A DNA stretch of 12,229 nt from an uncultured Treponema sp. (lineage in GTDB: Bacteria; Spirochaetota; Spirochaetia; Treponematales; Treponemataceae). The DNA lies in contig CALCEK010000149.1 of NCBI GenBank assembly GCA_937900125.1, forward strand, positions 1 to 12,229, read 5' to 3'. The notes beneath the pieces were generated by a model. The model was not told where the DNA came from, did not search any database, and saw only the letters and a list, made by a program, of their open reading frames with translations. Position numbers and translations under genes: made by a program. Below are positions 1-7,823 of the stretch, piece by piece; position 1 is the stretch's first letter, and every line of letters starts with the position of its first letter.

Positions 1-263
1 TCATAGTCATCATCTACGACTTCCAGACCGAAAGAAGCGGCATAGCGTGCAAGCTCGTCGCGCCGCTTTAAATACTCATCGAAAGGAACGATGTTCGAGG
101 TGCTGAAAAAGAGTCCTGGGCGCAGCCCTTCATCGACCAGCCATTCCAGAATGGCGGTTGAACACGGCCCGCAGCAGCAATGAAGCAGGATGCTGTCTGT
201 TTTCAGATCACACCCCTCCGGAATCTCCGGCTTGAAAGTACATCCCTCGAAGTGAGAATTCAT
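1..263 (-). CDS. queH: Epoxyqueuosine reductase QueH, N-terminal part (runs off the left edge)
   Basis: QueH reduces epoxyqueuosine to queuosine in the last step of tRNA wobble-base modification, using an iron-sulfur site. The 87 visible residues contain the family's N-terminal cysteine signature, HCCCGPCST, at residues 28-36, followed by a segment reading FFSTSNIVPFDEYLKRRDE at about 52-70, which matches the usual FY-NPNI-P-EY-KR region, and then GLEVVDDDY. The later cysteines lie outside the window. The ATG at 263 gives the roughly 28-residue lead before the cysteines seen in one QueH subgroup, so I take it as the start, although no clear Shine-Dalgarno precedes it. Oddities: GC is about 53%, well above the rest of the window, and the frame is open upstream into the truncated propeller gene, exactly 696 codons from that gene's ATG at 2351. 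The family call is firm; whether it belongs next to the other genes is doubtful. Confidence 0.8.
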   Translation of the reverse strand, partial: MNSHFEGCTFKPEIPEGCDLKTDSILLHCCCGPCSTAILEWLVDEGLRPGLFFSTSNIVPFDEYLKRRDELARYAASFGLEVVDDDY

Positions 264-436
264 AGTATTTGCAAAGTTATTGTTTTTTATTCCATACATT
301 GGTGGAAGAGTTTTATTCAGTAAGTCAAATGTTGAGTGGAGCGCAGACCCGGATTGGCATGATATATTAAGCACTGAGAGTACATATATTACTGATGCAT
401 TGGCGTATGGTATCTTGCCAAAGCATTTTGGTGGTA
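264..436. other. Unassigned AT-rich segment at a suspected junction
   Basis: This stretch separates the recognisable QueH start from the recognisable end of the propeller/deacetylase gene. GC is 36% (62 of 170 bases in 261-430), between a 53% and an about 40% neighbour. On the minus strand it is open in the frame of both flanking genes, but the translation has no resemblance to a deacetylase or to QueH. The plus strand is also open from 280 and gives a compositionally plausible peptide (about 280-436) that I cannot assign. It could be the upstream region of queH with the edge of a divergent gene, or a remnant from a rearrangement. No terminal inverted repeats or target-site duplication were found. 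Confidence 0.5.
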
Positions 437-2351
437 AAAGTGAAAGCTCTTTTTCTGTAACCGCAAAAAATTCGTCTTCGTTGCGGGCAAGCCCCCGCTT
501 AATAAAATCTTCGGTAACAATGAACGAACCGTCCGCTAAATCTGCGGTGCTGTAAAAACTTGAGCCACACAAAAATCCTGCTTGCGCAATTTGGCGCGTT
601 TCTAGCGGATAGCGACGGATAAATTCGCCGTTTACAAAAAATGTTGCGGGAATTGAAAACGTTTCTAGCGCGTACAAAACTTCGCCTAAACCGTCAGCAT
701 TATCGGTTAAATCAAAAATGAGGGCGATTTTTTTTGTTTCGGCAGAAAGGTCTTCCGTTTGAACAAGCAATGGATAAGTTACAACGGGATTTGAAAGCGA
801 GCGGACAAAAATTGCATTTGAAAATCCAGAGTTTCCTGCTCCCCCAAGAAAAACTCGGTAATGCGCATTCCGTTCAAGATTTTCGCGCAAAGCTTGTGTG
901 GAATTTTGAGCGTTTTGTTGTAAGCCCCAAGTGTTTTTTCTAAAATCGAAGGTGTAATTTTTTTCTCCACTTTTTGCGATAACACGTCCCGCGTCCCAAA
1001 TTGCAGAATCAACGGAAGAAAGAGAAATCACTTTTTCGTCCCCACCGATTGACCAGCGTTTTATGGTTTTTTCTCCACCAACATACAAATTGATTGACGA
1101 TGCCCATACAAATGTTTGGACTTTTTCTCCAGAAAGGGAGGCGACTTGTTCCCAAGTGTTGCTGTCAAAAATAAAAAGCGTTTCTTCTGCGGTAAACGCA
1201 AGATAGCGGCGGTCGGGAGAAAGTTTTGGCGAAAGGGAATCTTTTATGTCAAGCAAAAGTCGCGGTGTTTTTGAAAGCATATAAACTTGACTACTTTTTC
1301 CGCCGTCTTCGTAGTCTAAAATGTCAATCCACAAAACAGGATTCCCATTTTTGTTCCAAAAAACAGAATAATGCAATGCGATTCCCGATAAATTTGAAAG
1401 TGGGTACATTCCTTTGGTGTTAACATACCTATACCCCGAAACAGTTTCTGTATTTCCCGCAGTTGTTTCGTAATAGCTGACAATTTTTCCATCGGAAATT
1501 ATAATCAACTCACTCCCTTGAGGATTTGCAAAAAAAAGGTCTGTTTTAAAATTAAACGGAACTCCGAGCCTGCCGATTATTGTGCCACTCCCGATTAAAG
1601 CGGAATACAAACCGCGCGTAAAAAGCTCGTTTTTTTGAATCAGATAAATAATGTCATTGTCAATGTAAATAATGTTCCCTGAAGAAAGCCATTCTACCGA
1701 AGTTAAATTGCCTTTTCCGATTCTTCGGTAGCTTTCTGGAAGTTGTTCTGTGCGCCTAAAAAGTGACTGAGGAGTTGCAAAATAAACAAATCCATCCTTT
1801 TGGTACAAAAACGCGCTTGAATCTGGTGCCCATTTGACTGCAACATCTCCTTCTACATCAGAATGGTCAGCTAAAAGGACTTGTTCGCTTTGATTTTGCA
1901 CATCTTGCACAAGAAATTGCCCTGCCCCATCAGTTGTAGGGCGAAAAACGACAATCCATTTTCCATCTGGGCTAGGCTTTTGAGCTTCTGGGCGCAAATA
2001 ATGCGTGGGCAAGGCTTCTGTTACAGAAATCCACCTAAGACGGTCTTCTGTAGCCGAATACCAAGCCGTTCCGTAGCGATTTCTAATTTGGAGAGTTTTT
2101 CCGCCATTTAAAAGTTCCAACTGTTCTGGGTAACAGGTTAAAAGGGTCGGCTTCCCTTGCAATGAAGTTTTTCCGAGTTTCGCGCTAAAAAGGCTTGTGT
2201 AAGAAGGAGTGCCATAAATTTCATGGTGAACTGTATAAAGCATATTTCCGTCAACATCAACGTCCATTCCGCCAAAAGAAACGGCTGAAAAAACGCGAAA
2301 AATGCTAACGGAAAATGATAAAGTGCAAATTAAGATTTTTTTAAGCTTCAT
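437..2351 (-). CDS. Exported beta-propeller protein with NodB-like polysaccharide deacetylase domain, C-terminus lost
   Basis: The ATG at 2351 follows a GAGG ribosome site overlapping the upstream gene's stop (gap 7 bases). Residues 1-23 form a signal peptide (basic KLKK, hydrophobic core, cut near FSA), so the product is exported. Residues about 25-530 contain repeated PD40/WD40-like blades, for example KPSPDGKWIVVF, KWAPDSSAFLY and KLSPDRRYLAF, typical of TolB-type propellers. A NodB-type domain starts near residue 540 (ALIFDLTDN, then IPATFFVNGEFI). It keeps the first Asp (547) but has Leu548 where the metal Asp is expected, and Ser598 and Thr602 where the HxxxH metal histidines are expected, so catalysis is doubtful. 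Homology stops near residue 638 (KELSLL), before the domain's later motifs. The frame then runs on through 264-436 into queH. Function is unknown; a non-catalytic glycan-binding or envelope role is an inference. Confidence 0.72.
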
Positions 2352-2358
2352 ATAAACC

Positions 2359-3516
2359 TCATTTTAGCACTGTAAGCGGGTCAACCAACTTGCCATTTTT
2401 GTAAACCGTAAAATGCAAATGCGGACCTGTAGAATATCCTGTGCTGCCAACAAGTCCTATAACATCTCCTTGCGAAACATAAGAGCCTTTTTTGGTTTTG
2501 ATTTGACTCATGTGTGCGTACAAAGTTTGATAACCATCGTGGTGTTTTACAATTACATAATTTCCGTAAATATTAGAAAAACCTGTAAACGCAACCGTGC
2601 CAGTCAATGCCACGTGAATCGGAGTGCCTTTTGGGCAAGCCATATCAATTCCCGTGTGGCTAGAAATATGTCCGTCAAAGGGGTCTTTTCTTGTTCCAAA
2701 GCGAGAAGTTAATCGCCAAGAAGCCGTAATCGGATAAGAGAAAACTTCACCCATTGCCTTTAAAAGCGTGTCCTTATCCATTTTTGCCCCTGGAATAAAA
2801 AGAGAATCGCCTACTTTTACATCCGTCGTTAAAAGGTCATTTACATCGAGCAAATCTTCTACGCTAACAGAATATTTTTCTGCAATGCCATCTAAAGTTT
2901 CCCCTGATTCAACAGAATGTAAAAGTCCGTCCATACTTGGAATTATCAATTTTTTTCCTGTGCTTAAAGAGCGAACGTTTTCTATTTTGTTTACTGCAAT
3001 CAAAGTTGAAATGTTTGAAAGCCCAAATGCAAGGCTAATTCCGCTGATTGTGTCGCCCGATTTGACCGTATAATTTTGGAAAGTAACTGGCTCTTTAAAA
3101 TTTGGACTTGAAAAATTCGCCTCCAAAAGATTCCCCTCAGAATCAAAAAGCGGATTTTTTGTTAACACGAGATTTGACATTGCGGTGTCTACAAACACCC
3201 GTTGCGTTTGGGAAATTCCCGTTGTGTTTTCAAAAGAAACCATTTTTGCAAAACTGTTGTGCCTAGAAATAAGATTCACCATAAAAGACGGAACAAAAGC
3301 GCAACAGGCAACCGCTGGAACAAGCCAAAGAAATCTGTTTAAAACCTTAAAAAAATGTATAACTGAACCTTTAAAATATAGCGCAGATTCGCGCATTGTT
3401 CGCTTTTCGGGGGAAATTAAAGCTGAATCTGCAAAATGGGAAGTTTTTCGCCGTTGATTTGCGCTAAAACCCGTCCCAGTATAATTTATTATTTCCATAT
3501 CTTTTTCTATCGACAT
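2359..3516 (-). CDS. Membrane-anchored LysM/M23 peptidoglycan endopeptidase
   Basis: Predicted 385-residue cell-wall peptidase. A cytoplasmic tail of about 60 residues rich in Lys, Arg and Ser precedes one membrane segment (about 61-82), which places the rest outside the inner membrane. Two LysM modules follow, at about 149-193 (YTVKSGDTISGIS...LIIPS) and 199-242 (HSVESGETLDGIA...LFIPG), expected to bind peptidoglycan. The C-terminal M23 (lysostaphin-type) domain, about 270-380, has all zinc and catalytic residues: HTGID (His287, Asp291), YAH (His335) and HLH (His366, His368). It should therefore be an active endopeptidase, unlike EnvC/NlpD activators that lost these residues. The start at 3516 has only a weak purine-rich upstream sequence; Met7 is an alternative. 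It is the first gene of a minus-strand pair with the propeller gene and is divergent from the signal peptidase operon. Confidence 0.9.
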   Translation of the reverse strand: MSIEKDMEIINYTGTGFSANQRRKTSHFADSALISPEKRTMRESALYFKGSVIHFFKVLNRFLWLVPAVACCAFVPSFMVNLISRHNSFAKMVSFENTTGISQTQRVFVDTAMSNLVLTKNPLFDSEGNLLEANFSSPNFKEPVTFQNYTVKSGDTISGISLAFGLSNISTLIAVNKIENVRSLSTGKKLIIPSMDGLLHSVESGETLDGIAEKYSVSVEDLLDVNDLLTTDVKVGDSLFIPGAKMDKDTLLKAMGEVFSYPITASWRLTSRFGTRKDPFDGHISSHTGIDMACPKGTPIHVALTGTVAFTGFSNIYGNYVIVKHHDGYQTLYAHMSQIKTKKGSYVSQGDVIGLVGSTGYSTGPHLHFTVYKNGKLVDPLTVLK

Positions 3517-3538
3517 AATTTCTTTTCTATATTAGAAT
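3510..3538 (+). promoter_or_regulatory. Candidate sigma-70-type promoter for the lepB-PBP-maf operon
   Basis: TCGACA at 3510-3515 (5 of 6 to TTGACA) is followed, after exactly 17 bases, by TAGAAT at 3533-3538 (4 of 6 to TATAAT). Transcription would begin near 3545, about 20 bases before the signal peptidase ATG. The -35 box overlaps the start codon of the divergent M23 gene. This is a pattern match only. Confidence 0.4.
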
Positions 3539-3565
3539 AAATGCGGGTTGGACAAAAAGGTTTTA

Positions 3566-4063
3566 ATGAAAAAGGTGCTAAACAAAACGCTTTTAGCTGT
3601 TATTTTTGGAGTTTTATTGGGACTAATTGTAAAATTCTTTATTGTTGACCTTTTGCGAATAAATGGAACTTCTATGGAGCCAACACTTTTTGACGGCGAC
3701 CTTGTTTTAGAAAATAAATTAGCGTATGGATTTGCCGTTCCATTTGGGGACAAATTGTTTTTTAGCTGGAATCGTCCTAAAGTCGGCGAAATTGTAATAT
3801 ATTTGTACCAAAATCGTTTAATCGTAAAACGTTGCGTTGCCGTGCAGGGAATGGCACTAGAATATTCCGCTGTATCAGGCTATACTGTAAGCGTAGGAGA
3901 AAAAACGTATCCATTAACCGAAGAACAGTACCATAATTTGTATAGTATTTCCTTTGTTCCAGACGGATATATTATGGCAATTGGGGATAATGTGTTAACC
4001 TCGCTCGATTCTCGCTCCTACGGATTTATTCCTATAAAAAATGTTCTAGGCAGGATTCAATGA
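3566..4063 (+). CDS. lepB: Signal peptidase I (S26 family)
   Basis: Serine-lysine protease that removes signal peptides from secreted proteins at the outer face of the inner membrane. The 165-residue product has one N-terminal membrane anchor (about 9-27). It then has box B, NGTSMEPTLFDGD, with nucleophile Ser36; the Lys88 general base in RLIVKRCVAVQG; and the box E motif GDN (140-142) with SLDSR (146-150). All catalytic elements are present. It is short compared with the E. coli enzyme (about 320), which is normal for the compact bacterial form. I chose the ATG at 3566 because AAAAAGG lies 5 bases upstream; an in-frame TTG at 3548 would add six residues but lacks such a site. The stop overlaps the next gene's ATG by four bases (ATGA at 4060-4063), implying translational coupling to the penicillin-binding protein. 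Confidence 0.92.
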   Translation: MKKVLNKTLLAVIFGVLLGLIVKFFIVDLLRINGTSMEPTLFDGDLVLENKLAYGFAVPFGDKLFFSWNRPKVGEIVIYLYQNRLIVKRCVAVQGMALEYSAVSGYTVSVGEKTYPLTEEQYHNLYSISFVPDGYIMAIGDNVLTSLDSRSYGFIPIKNVLGRIQ

Positions 4064-5937
4064 ACGACTTTTTTAAGAAAAATAGATTGATTATTGCTTT
4101 AGTTCCTTTAATTTTATGTATTATATATATTTATTGTATGTATGTCAAACTTGCAAACAGTCCGCAAAAACCTCTTAGCCAAAAATTGCCTTCCGTAGAA
4201 CGCGGCTCCGTTGTTGACCGAAACGGAAAACCATTGGCGGTACAAACGAATTTTTATCATTTTGGAGTAACACCAAAGTTAATTAAAAACCGAGAGTTTT
4301 TTGCACAAACTGTTAGTCCCATTCTTGACCTTGATGTTGAAGAGACCCTCGCTCGAATCACCTTAAACAAAGATTCGTCATTTATGTACATCAAAAAGAA
4401 AATCACTCAAAATGAATATGACGAACTTGAAAAAGTTGTAGAATCCAATTCATTTTCGAACTTTTGCAGATTTGATAGGATTCCAGGGCGAGTTTATCCA
4501 TTTCACAGTCTTGCAAGCCAGTTGATTGGATATATGGGCGATGATGGAAAGGGATTGAGCGGAATCGAATATTCCCAACAAGACATTTTGTCCCCCGAAG
4601 TTTCTGATTTTAGCCTTGACACAGTGTATGGAAAAAACATTTTCCTAACAATCGATGCAAATTTGCAATACAAATTAGAAAAAATCGCAAAAGATGCAAT
4701 GGCTTCAACGCAGGCAGAAAGTATGATGCTCATTGCAGCCGATTCAAGAAATGGTGAAATTCTTTCCTATATAAGTCTTCCAGAAACAGATTTGAATCAT
4801 TATCCAGAAGCATCAAGAGAAGAAATGCTCGACCGCCCCGCTAGAAATGATTACGAACCAGGAAGCGTTTTTAAGATTTTTACAACCGCCTCCTACATTG
4901 ACACGGGAGCAATCACCCAAGACACTCTATTTTTATGCGATGGAGAGTACACAAAAACCACAAATCTTGGCGAAAAAATCCGAATCACTTGTCTTGACCA
5001 TCACGGTTGGATTACTGCCCGCGAAGCTTTAAAATATTCTTGTAACGATGCCCTTGCACAAATGAGCGATTTTCTTGGAACGGAGGAATTTTTGCGTTGC
5101 ATTCGCAATTTAGGCTTTGGAGAACGCACTGGAATCGAACTTCCCGCAGAAGCTCGCGGAATGATAAAAAATCAAGATGATGTTTATTGGTCGGCAAGAA
5201 CAAAACCCACTATGTCTATTGGGCAGGAACTTACCGTAACCGCACTTCAGATGGTTCAGGGGGCAACCGCTATAGCAAATGGCGGAGTTCCTGTAAAACT
5301 TACGGTCATTCATAAAACAACGGACAAAGACGGGAACACCGAATATCTTCACGAAGCTGAATACAAAGACCGCGTTCTAAAAAAAGCAACCGCCGACTAT
5401 ATTTTAAGTTGTATGGAAACTACAGCAACTAGCGGAACTGGAACTCGAGCAAACTTAGGCGATATTTCAATCGGGGTAAAAACAGGAACTGCGCAAATGG
5501 CAGACCGCGTAAATGGGGGCTACAGCACAACCGATTTTCTTTCAAATTGTATGGCGATTTTTCCCGTGGAAGACCCGCAAATCATACTATACATTGTTAT
5601 AGAAAAAGCTAAGGGCGAAACTTATGCGGGGCGCATTGTTGCACCAGTTATTGCGCAGGCAGCCGATGAAATAATTGACTATCTTGGAATGAACAGAGAA
5701 GGTGCTGCAAGCCTTGAACATTCAGGGAAATTTTCTATTGGGCGCACTTTAACACCAGAATTGACCGATACAGTTCCCGATTTTATGGGGCTACCCAAAA
5801 GCGCAATAATTCCACTTTTAACAAACAAAAGGGGAATAGACCTTATTCTTGAAGGCGAAGGTTGGGTTACAAGTCAAAATCCAGAGGCGGGAACGCCACT
5901 TACGGAGAATATGAGCATTGAACTCACTTTTGAATAA
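4060..5937 (+). CDS. Class B penicillin-binding protein (FtsI/PBP2x-like transpeptidase) with PASTA domain
   Basis: Predicted peptidoglycan transpeptidase of 625 residues: a short cytoplasmic tail, one membrane segment (about 9-28), a PBP dimer/pedestal domain opening with VERGSVVDRNG at 46-56, and a transpeptidase domain. The three active-site motifs are intact: SVFK (Ser269-Lys272), SCN (327-329) and KTG (474-476). A PASTA domain lies at about 572-625 (TVPDFMGLPKSAI ... NPEAGTPL), a module often associated with division-type PBPs and binding of cell-wall fragments or beta-lactams. No ligand-binding test can be made here. The ATG follows AGGCAGG at a good distance and overlaps the lepB stop. 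Between FtsI-like and elongation PBP2-like roles, the PASTA module favours FtsI/PBP2x, but no division genes are adjacent, so I give no gene symbol. Confidence 0.92.
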   Translation: MNDFFKKNRLIIALVPLILCIIYIYCMYVKLANSPQKPLSQKLPSVERGSVVDRNGKPLAVQTNFYHFGVTPKLIKNREFFAQTVSPILDLDVEETLARITLNKDSSFMYIKKKITQNEYDELEKVVESNSFSNFCRFDRIPGRVYPFHSLASQLIGYMGDDGKGLSGIEYSQQDILSPEVSDFSLDTVYGKNIFLTIDANLQYKLEKIAKDAMASTQAESMMLIAADSRNGEILSYISLPETDLNHYPEASREEMLDRPARNDYEPGSVFKIFTTASYIDTGAITQDTLFLCDGEYTKTTNLGEKIRITCLDHHGWITAREALKYSCNDALAQMSDFLGTEEFLRCIRNLGFGERTGIELPAEARGMIKNQDDVYWSARTKPTMSIGQELTVTALQMVQGATAIANGGVPVKLTVIHKTTDKDGNTEYLHEAEYKDRVLKKATADYILSCMETTATSGTGTRANLGDISIGVKTGTAQMADRVNGGYSTTDFLSNCMAIFPVEDPQIILYIVIEKAKGETYAGRIVAPVIAQAADEIIDYLGMNREGAASLEHSGKFSIGRTLTPELTDTVPDFMGLPKSAIIPLLTNKRGIDLILEGEGWVTSQNPEAGTPLTENMSIELTFE

Positions 5938-7759
5938 AAATGTCGCCTTGTTAAAAGAGCGTTTTCCCGATTTATACACTCTCTTAAAAAATGACATTGA
6001 GCATTTTACAGAAAGCCAAATGCCATTTGAAGTTTTTAGCGCAAAATCAGGCGAAATAACGGCAACATACAAGGGACTTTTATTACACTCAAAATACAAC
6101 CCAAGCCGAGAAGCAAATCAAGTGATTTCTTCGTTTTCAAATGAAAAATCTGTTGCAGTTTTTTTTGCATTCGGTTTAGGCTACGCGCCAAGTGCTTTTG
6201 CAAAATCGAATAAAGACTCGCTTTTAATTCTTGTAGAACAAGATGTTAAATGGTTTTTAGCTTCATTTTTTGTTTTTGATTGGACGGAAATTTTTTCTCA
6301 CCAAAAACTCATTTTGCTTGTAAACGCCCCAGTTGAAGCCTGTACAAACGTTTTGTCAAATTTTTCTCAAAAAGAAATTCAGTTTTACGAAGCTAGCGTT
6401 CAAAGTTCACATTCACAAGCATTTTTTACTGAACTTAAAAATAACCTTAAATCGAAAGAACAAAAAGAGCTAATCAACACAAATACACTAGAACGATTTG
6501 CGCATCTTTGGCTTAAAAATAGCTGTAAAAATTTAAAAAACTTCGCGCTTTTAGACGGCGTAGAATCCTATTTTGCCCCTCCTGCAAAAAATGACGTTCC
6601 ATTTGTGATTCTTGCCGCAGGACCAAGCCTAGAAAGCGTTTTGCCGCATCTAAAAGAATTAAAAAAAAGAGCATTTCTTGTTTGCGTTGACACTGCCCTT
6701 AAAGTTGTCTTAAAAACTGGTGTTGAACCTGATTTTATAATTCTTGTTGACCCGCAATATGCTTGCGCTTTACATCTTGAATTTTTAAAAACAAAAGAAT
6801 CAATTTTAATAACAGAAAGTGCTGTTTGGCCTAGCGTTTTTAGATTTCCTTGCAAAAAAATCGTTTTGTGTTCTTCACTTTTTCCGATGGGACGCTATTT
6901 TGAATCAAAAATCGGCAAAAAGGGAGTTTTAGAAGCTGGCGGAAGCGTAAGCACAACGGCTTGGGATTTTGCAAGAAAAGCTGGCGCAAAAGATATTTTT
7001 ATTGCGGGACTGGATTTGGGATTTTCTGGAAAACAAACGCATATTCGCGGAAGCCAATTTGAAGAGCGGGCGCATTTTTTGTCAAACAGATTTTTAACTG
7101 CGGAAAGTACAAGCGTAACAAGCATTTTTTCTTCTCCAACTGAAAATGCAAAAGATTATTGCGGAAACACGATTTTAAGTGACAAAAGAATGGATTTGTT
7201 TGCCTGGTGGTTTGAAGAAAGTTGCAAAGTTGCAGAACAAAATGGGCAAAAAACACACAGTCTTACAAAAAAAAGCCGTGCCATAAACGGAATCGATTTT
7301 GTTCCGATTGAAATATTCTTAAAACAACCAATTAAACTTGAACAAAAAATGCAATTCTTAAATCAGGCTGAAAATAAACAAAACAAAATCTCACTTGAAA
7401 AAAGAAACGAAATTTACCAAAACGTTGTAAAAGATTTTGTTGAACAATTGCAATTTTTGCTTTCGCTTTCGCAAAAAGGAATTGAACTTTGTAACAAAGG
7501 AATTTCTGACGCAGAAAAAATTCCAACTATAACAGAAGAATTAAAACTTTTAGACGCAAAAATCTTACATTCTAAAGCAAAAGCGGCAGCGTCGCTTGTT
7601 TTTCCAACGGAACGACAGTTAGAAAAAAAGTCAAAAACTCTCCCACAAGACGAAAAACGCAAAAGCCTTTATTATTCTCGCCTTATTTACAGCGAATTAA
7701 AAAAAGCCTGCCAAGATTATCTTTTTGCCCTCCAAAAATACGAAGCTCATTCGGAATAG
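5918..7759 (+). CDS. Maf/DUF115 family motility-associated glycosyltransferase
   Basis: A 613-residue protein of the Maf (DUF115, MptE-like) family. In several flagellated bacteria, members of this family transfer nonulosonic acids or related sugars to flagellin. The central domain shows the family landmarks: FVILAAGPSLESVLPHL (229-245, GPS motif), a Rossmann-like VEPDFIILVDPQ (269-280), GGSVSTTAWDFA (341-352) and IAGLDLGFSGKQTH (362-375). The N-terminal part (about 1-190) matches the variable Maf_N region, and the last 140 residues are Lys/Glu-rich helices. The likely start is the TTG at 5918, which overlaps the PBP gene by 20 bases; GGAG lies about 10 bases upstream. An in-frame TTG at 5930 is the alternative, and there is no early in-frame ATG. 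Flagellin as substrate is inferred from the family and from sigma-28-like promoters just downstream. Other surface-glycan roles remain possible. Confidence 0.82.
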   Translation: MNSLLNKNVALLKERFPDLYTLLKNDIEHFTESQMPFEVFSAKSGEITATYKGLLLHSKYNPSREANQVISSFSNEKSVAVFFAFGLGYAPSAFAKSNKDSLLILVEQDVKWFLASFFVFDWTEIFSHQKLILLVNAPVEACTNVLSNFSQKEIQFYEASVQSSHSQAFFTELKNNLKSKEQKELINTNTLERFAHLWLKNSCKNLKNFALLDGVESYFAPPAKNDVPFVILAAGPSLESVLPHLKELKKRAFLVCVDTALKVVLKTGVEPDFIILVDPQYACALHLEFLKTKESILITESAVWPSVFRFPCKKIVLCSSLFPMGRYFESKIGKKGVLEAGGSVSTTAWDFARKAGAKDIFIAGLDLGFSGKQTHIRGSQFEERAHFLSNRFLTAESTSVTSIFSSPTENAKDYCGNTILSDKRMDLFAWWFEESCKVAEQNGQKTHSLTKKSRAINGIDFVPIEIFLKQPIKLEQKMQFLNQAENKQNKISLEKRNEIYQNVVKDFVEQLQFLLSLSQKGIELCNKGISDAEKIPTITEELKLLDAKILHSKAKAAASLVFPTERQLEKKSKTLPQDEKRKSLYYSRLIYSELKKACQDYLFALQKYEAHSE

Positions 7760-7790
7760 AAAGCGCGACTTTTGTTTTTTATAGATTTTC

Positions 7791-7817
7791 TAAAGATTTT
7801 TTTTTCACCTCCGATAA
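7791..7817 (+). promoter_or_regulatory. Sigma-28 (FliA) type promoter P1
   Basis: TAAAGATT at 7791-7798 and CCGATAA at 7811-7817 match the flagellar sigma-28 consensus TAAAGTTT-N11-GCCGATAA at 7 of 8 and 7 of 8 positions, counting the base at 7810, with exactly the consensus spacing. Transcription would start near 7824. The next gene begins 170 bases downstream, behind a strong terminator, so P1 appears to make a short RNA or an attenuated leader. Confidence 0.65.
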
Positions 7818-7823
7818 TAAAAA

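Noticed and set aside
256..261. GAATTC (EcoRI site) at the start of queH, as a sign of a cloning join
   Set aside because: Another GAATTC occurs inside the HD-GYP gene near 8428, and the QueH start codon and second codon span this site naturally. It does not mark the junction, which is better placed near 437.
779..1012. Separate small minus-strand gene
   Set aside because: It is an out-of-frame shadow of the propeller gene, which is continuous in another frame of the same strand.
1385..1391. CCGATAA resembling a sigma-28 -10 element
   Set aside because: It lies inside the propeller coding region and has no matching -35 sequence 20 bases upstream.
3541..3565. ATG at 3541 as the signal peptidase start
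   Set aside because: It is out of frame with the signal peptidase. The ATG at 3566 is in frame and has AAAAAGG at proper spacing.
5940..5942. ATG at 5940 as the start of the Maf gene
   Set aside because: It is out of frame with the Maf reading frame. The in-frame candidates are TTG codons at 5918 and 5930.
7760..7790. Terminator directly after the Maf gene
   Set aside because: Only a four-pair AAAG/CTTT stem is possible before the T-rich stretch, too weak to call. The strong terminator lies at 7895-7925.
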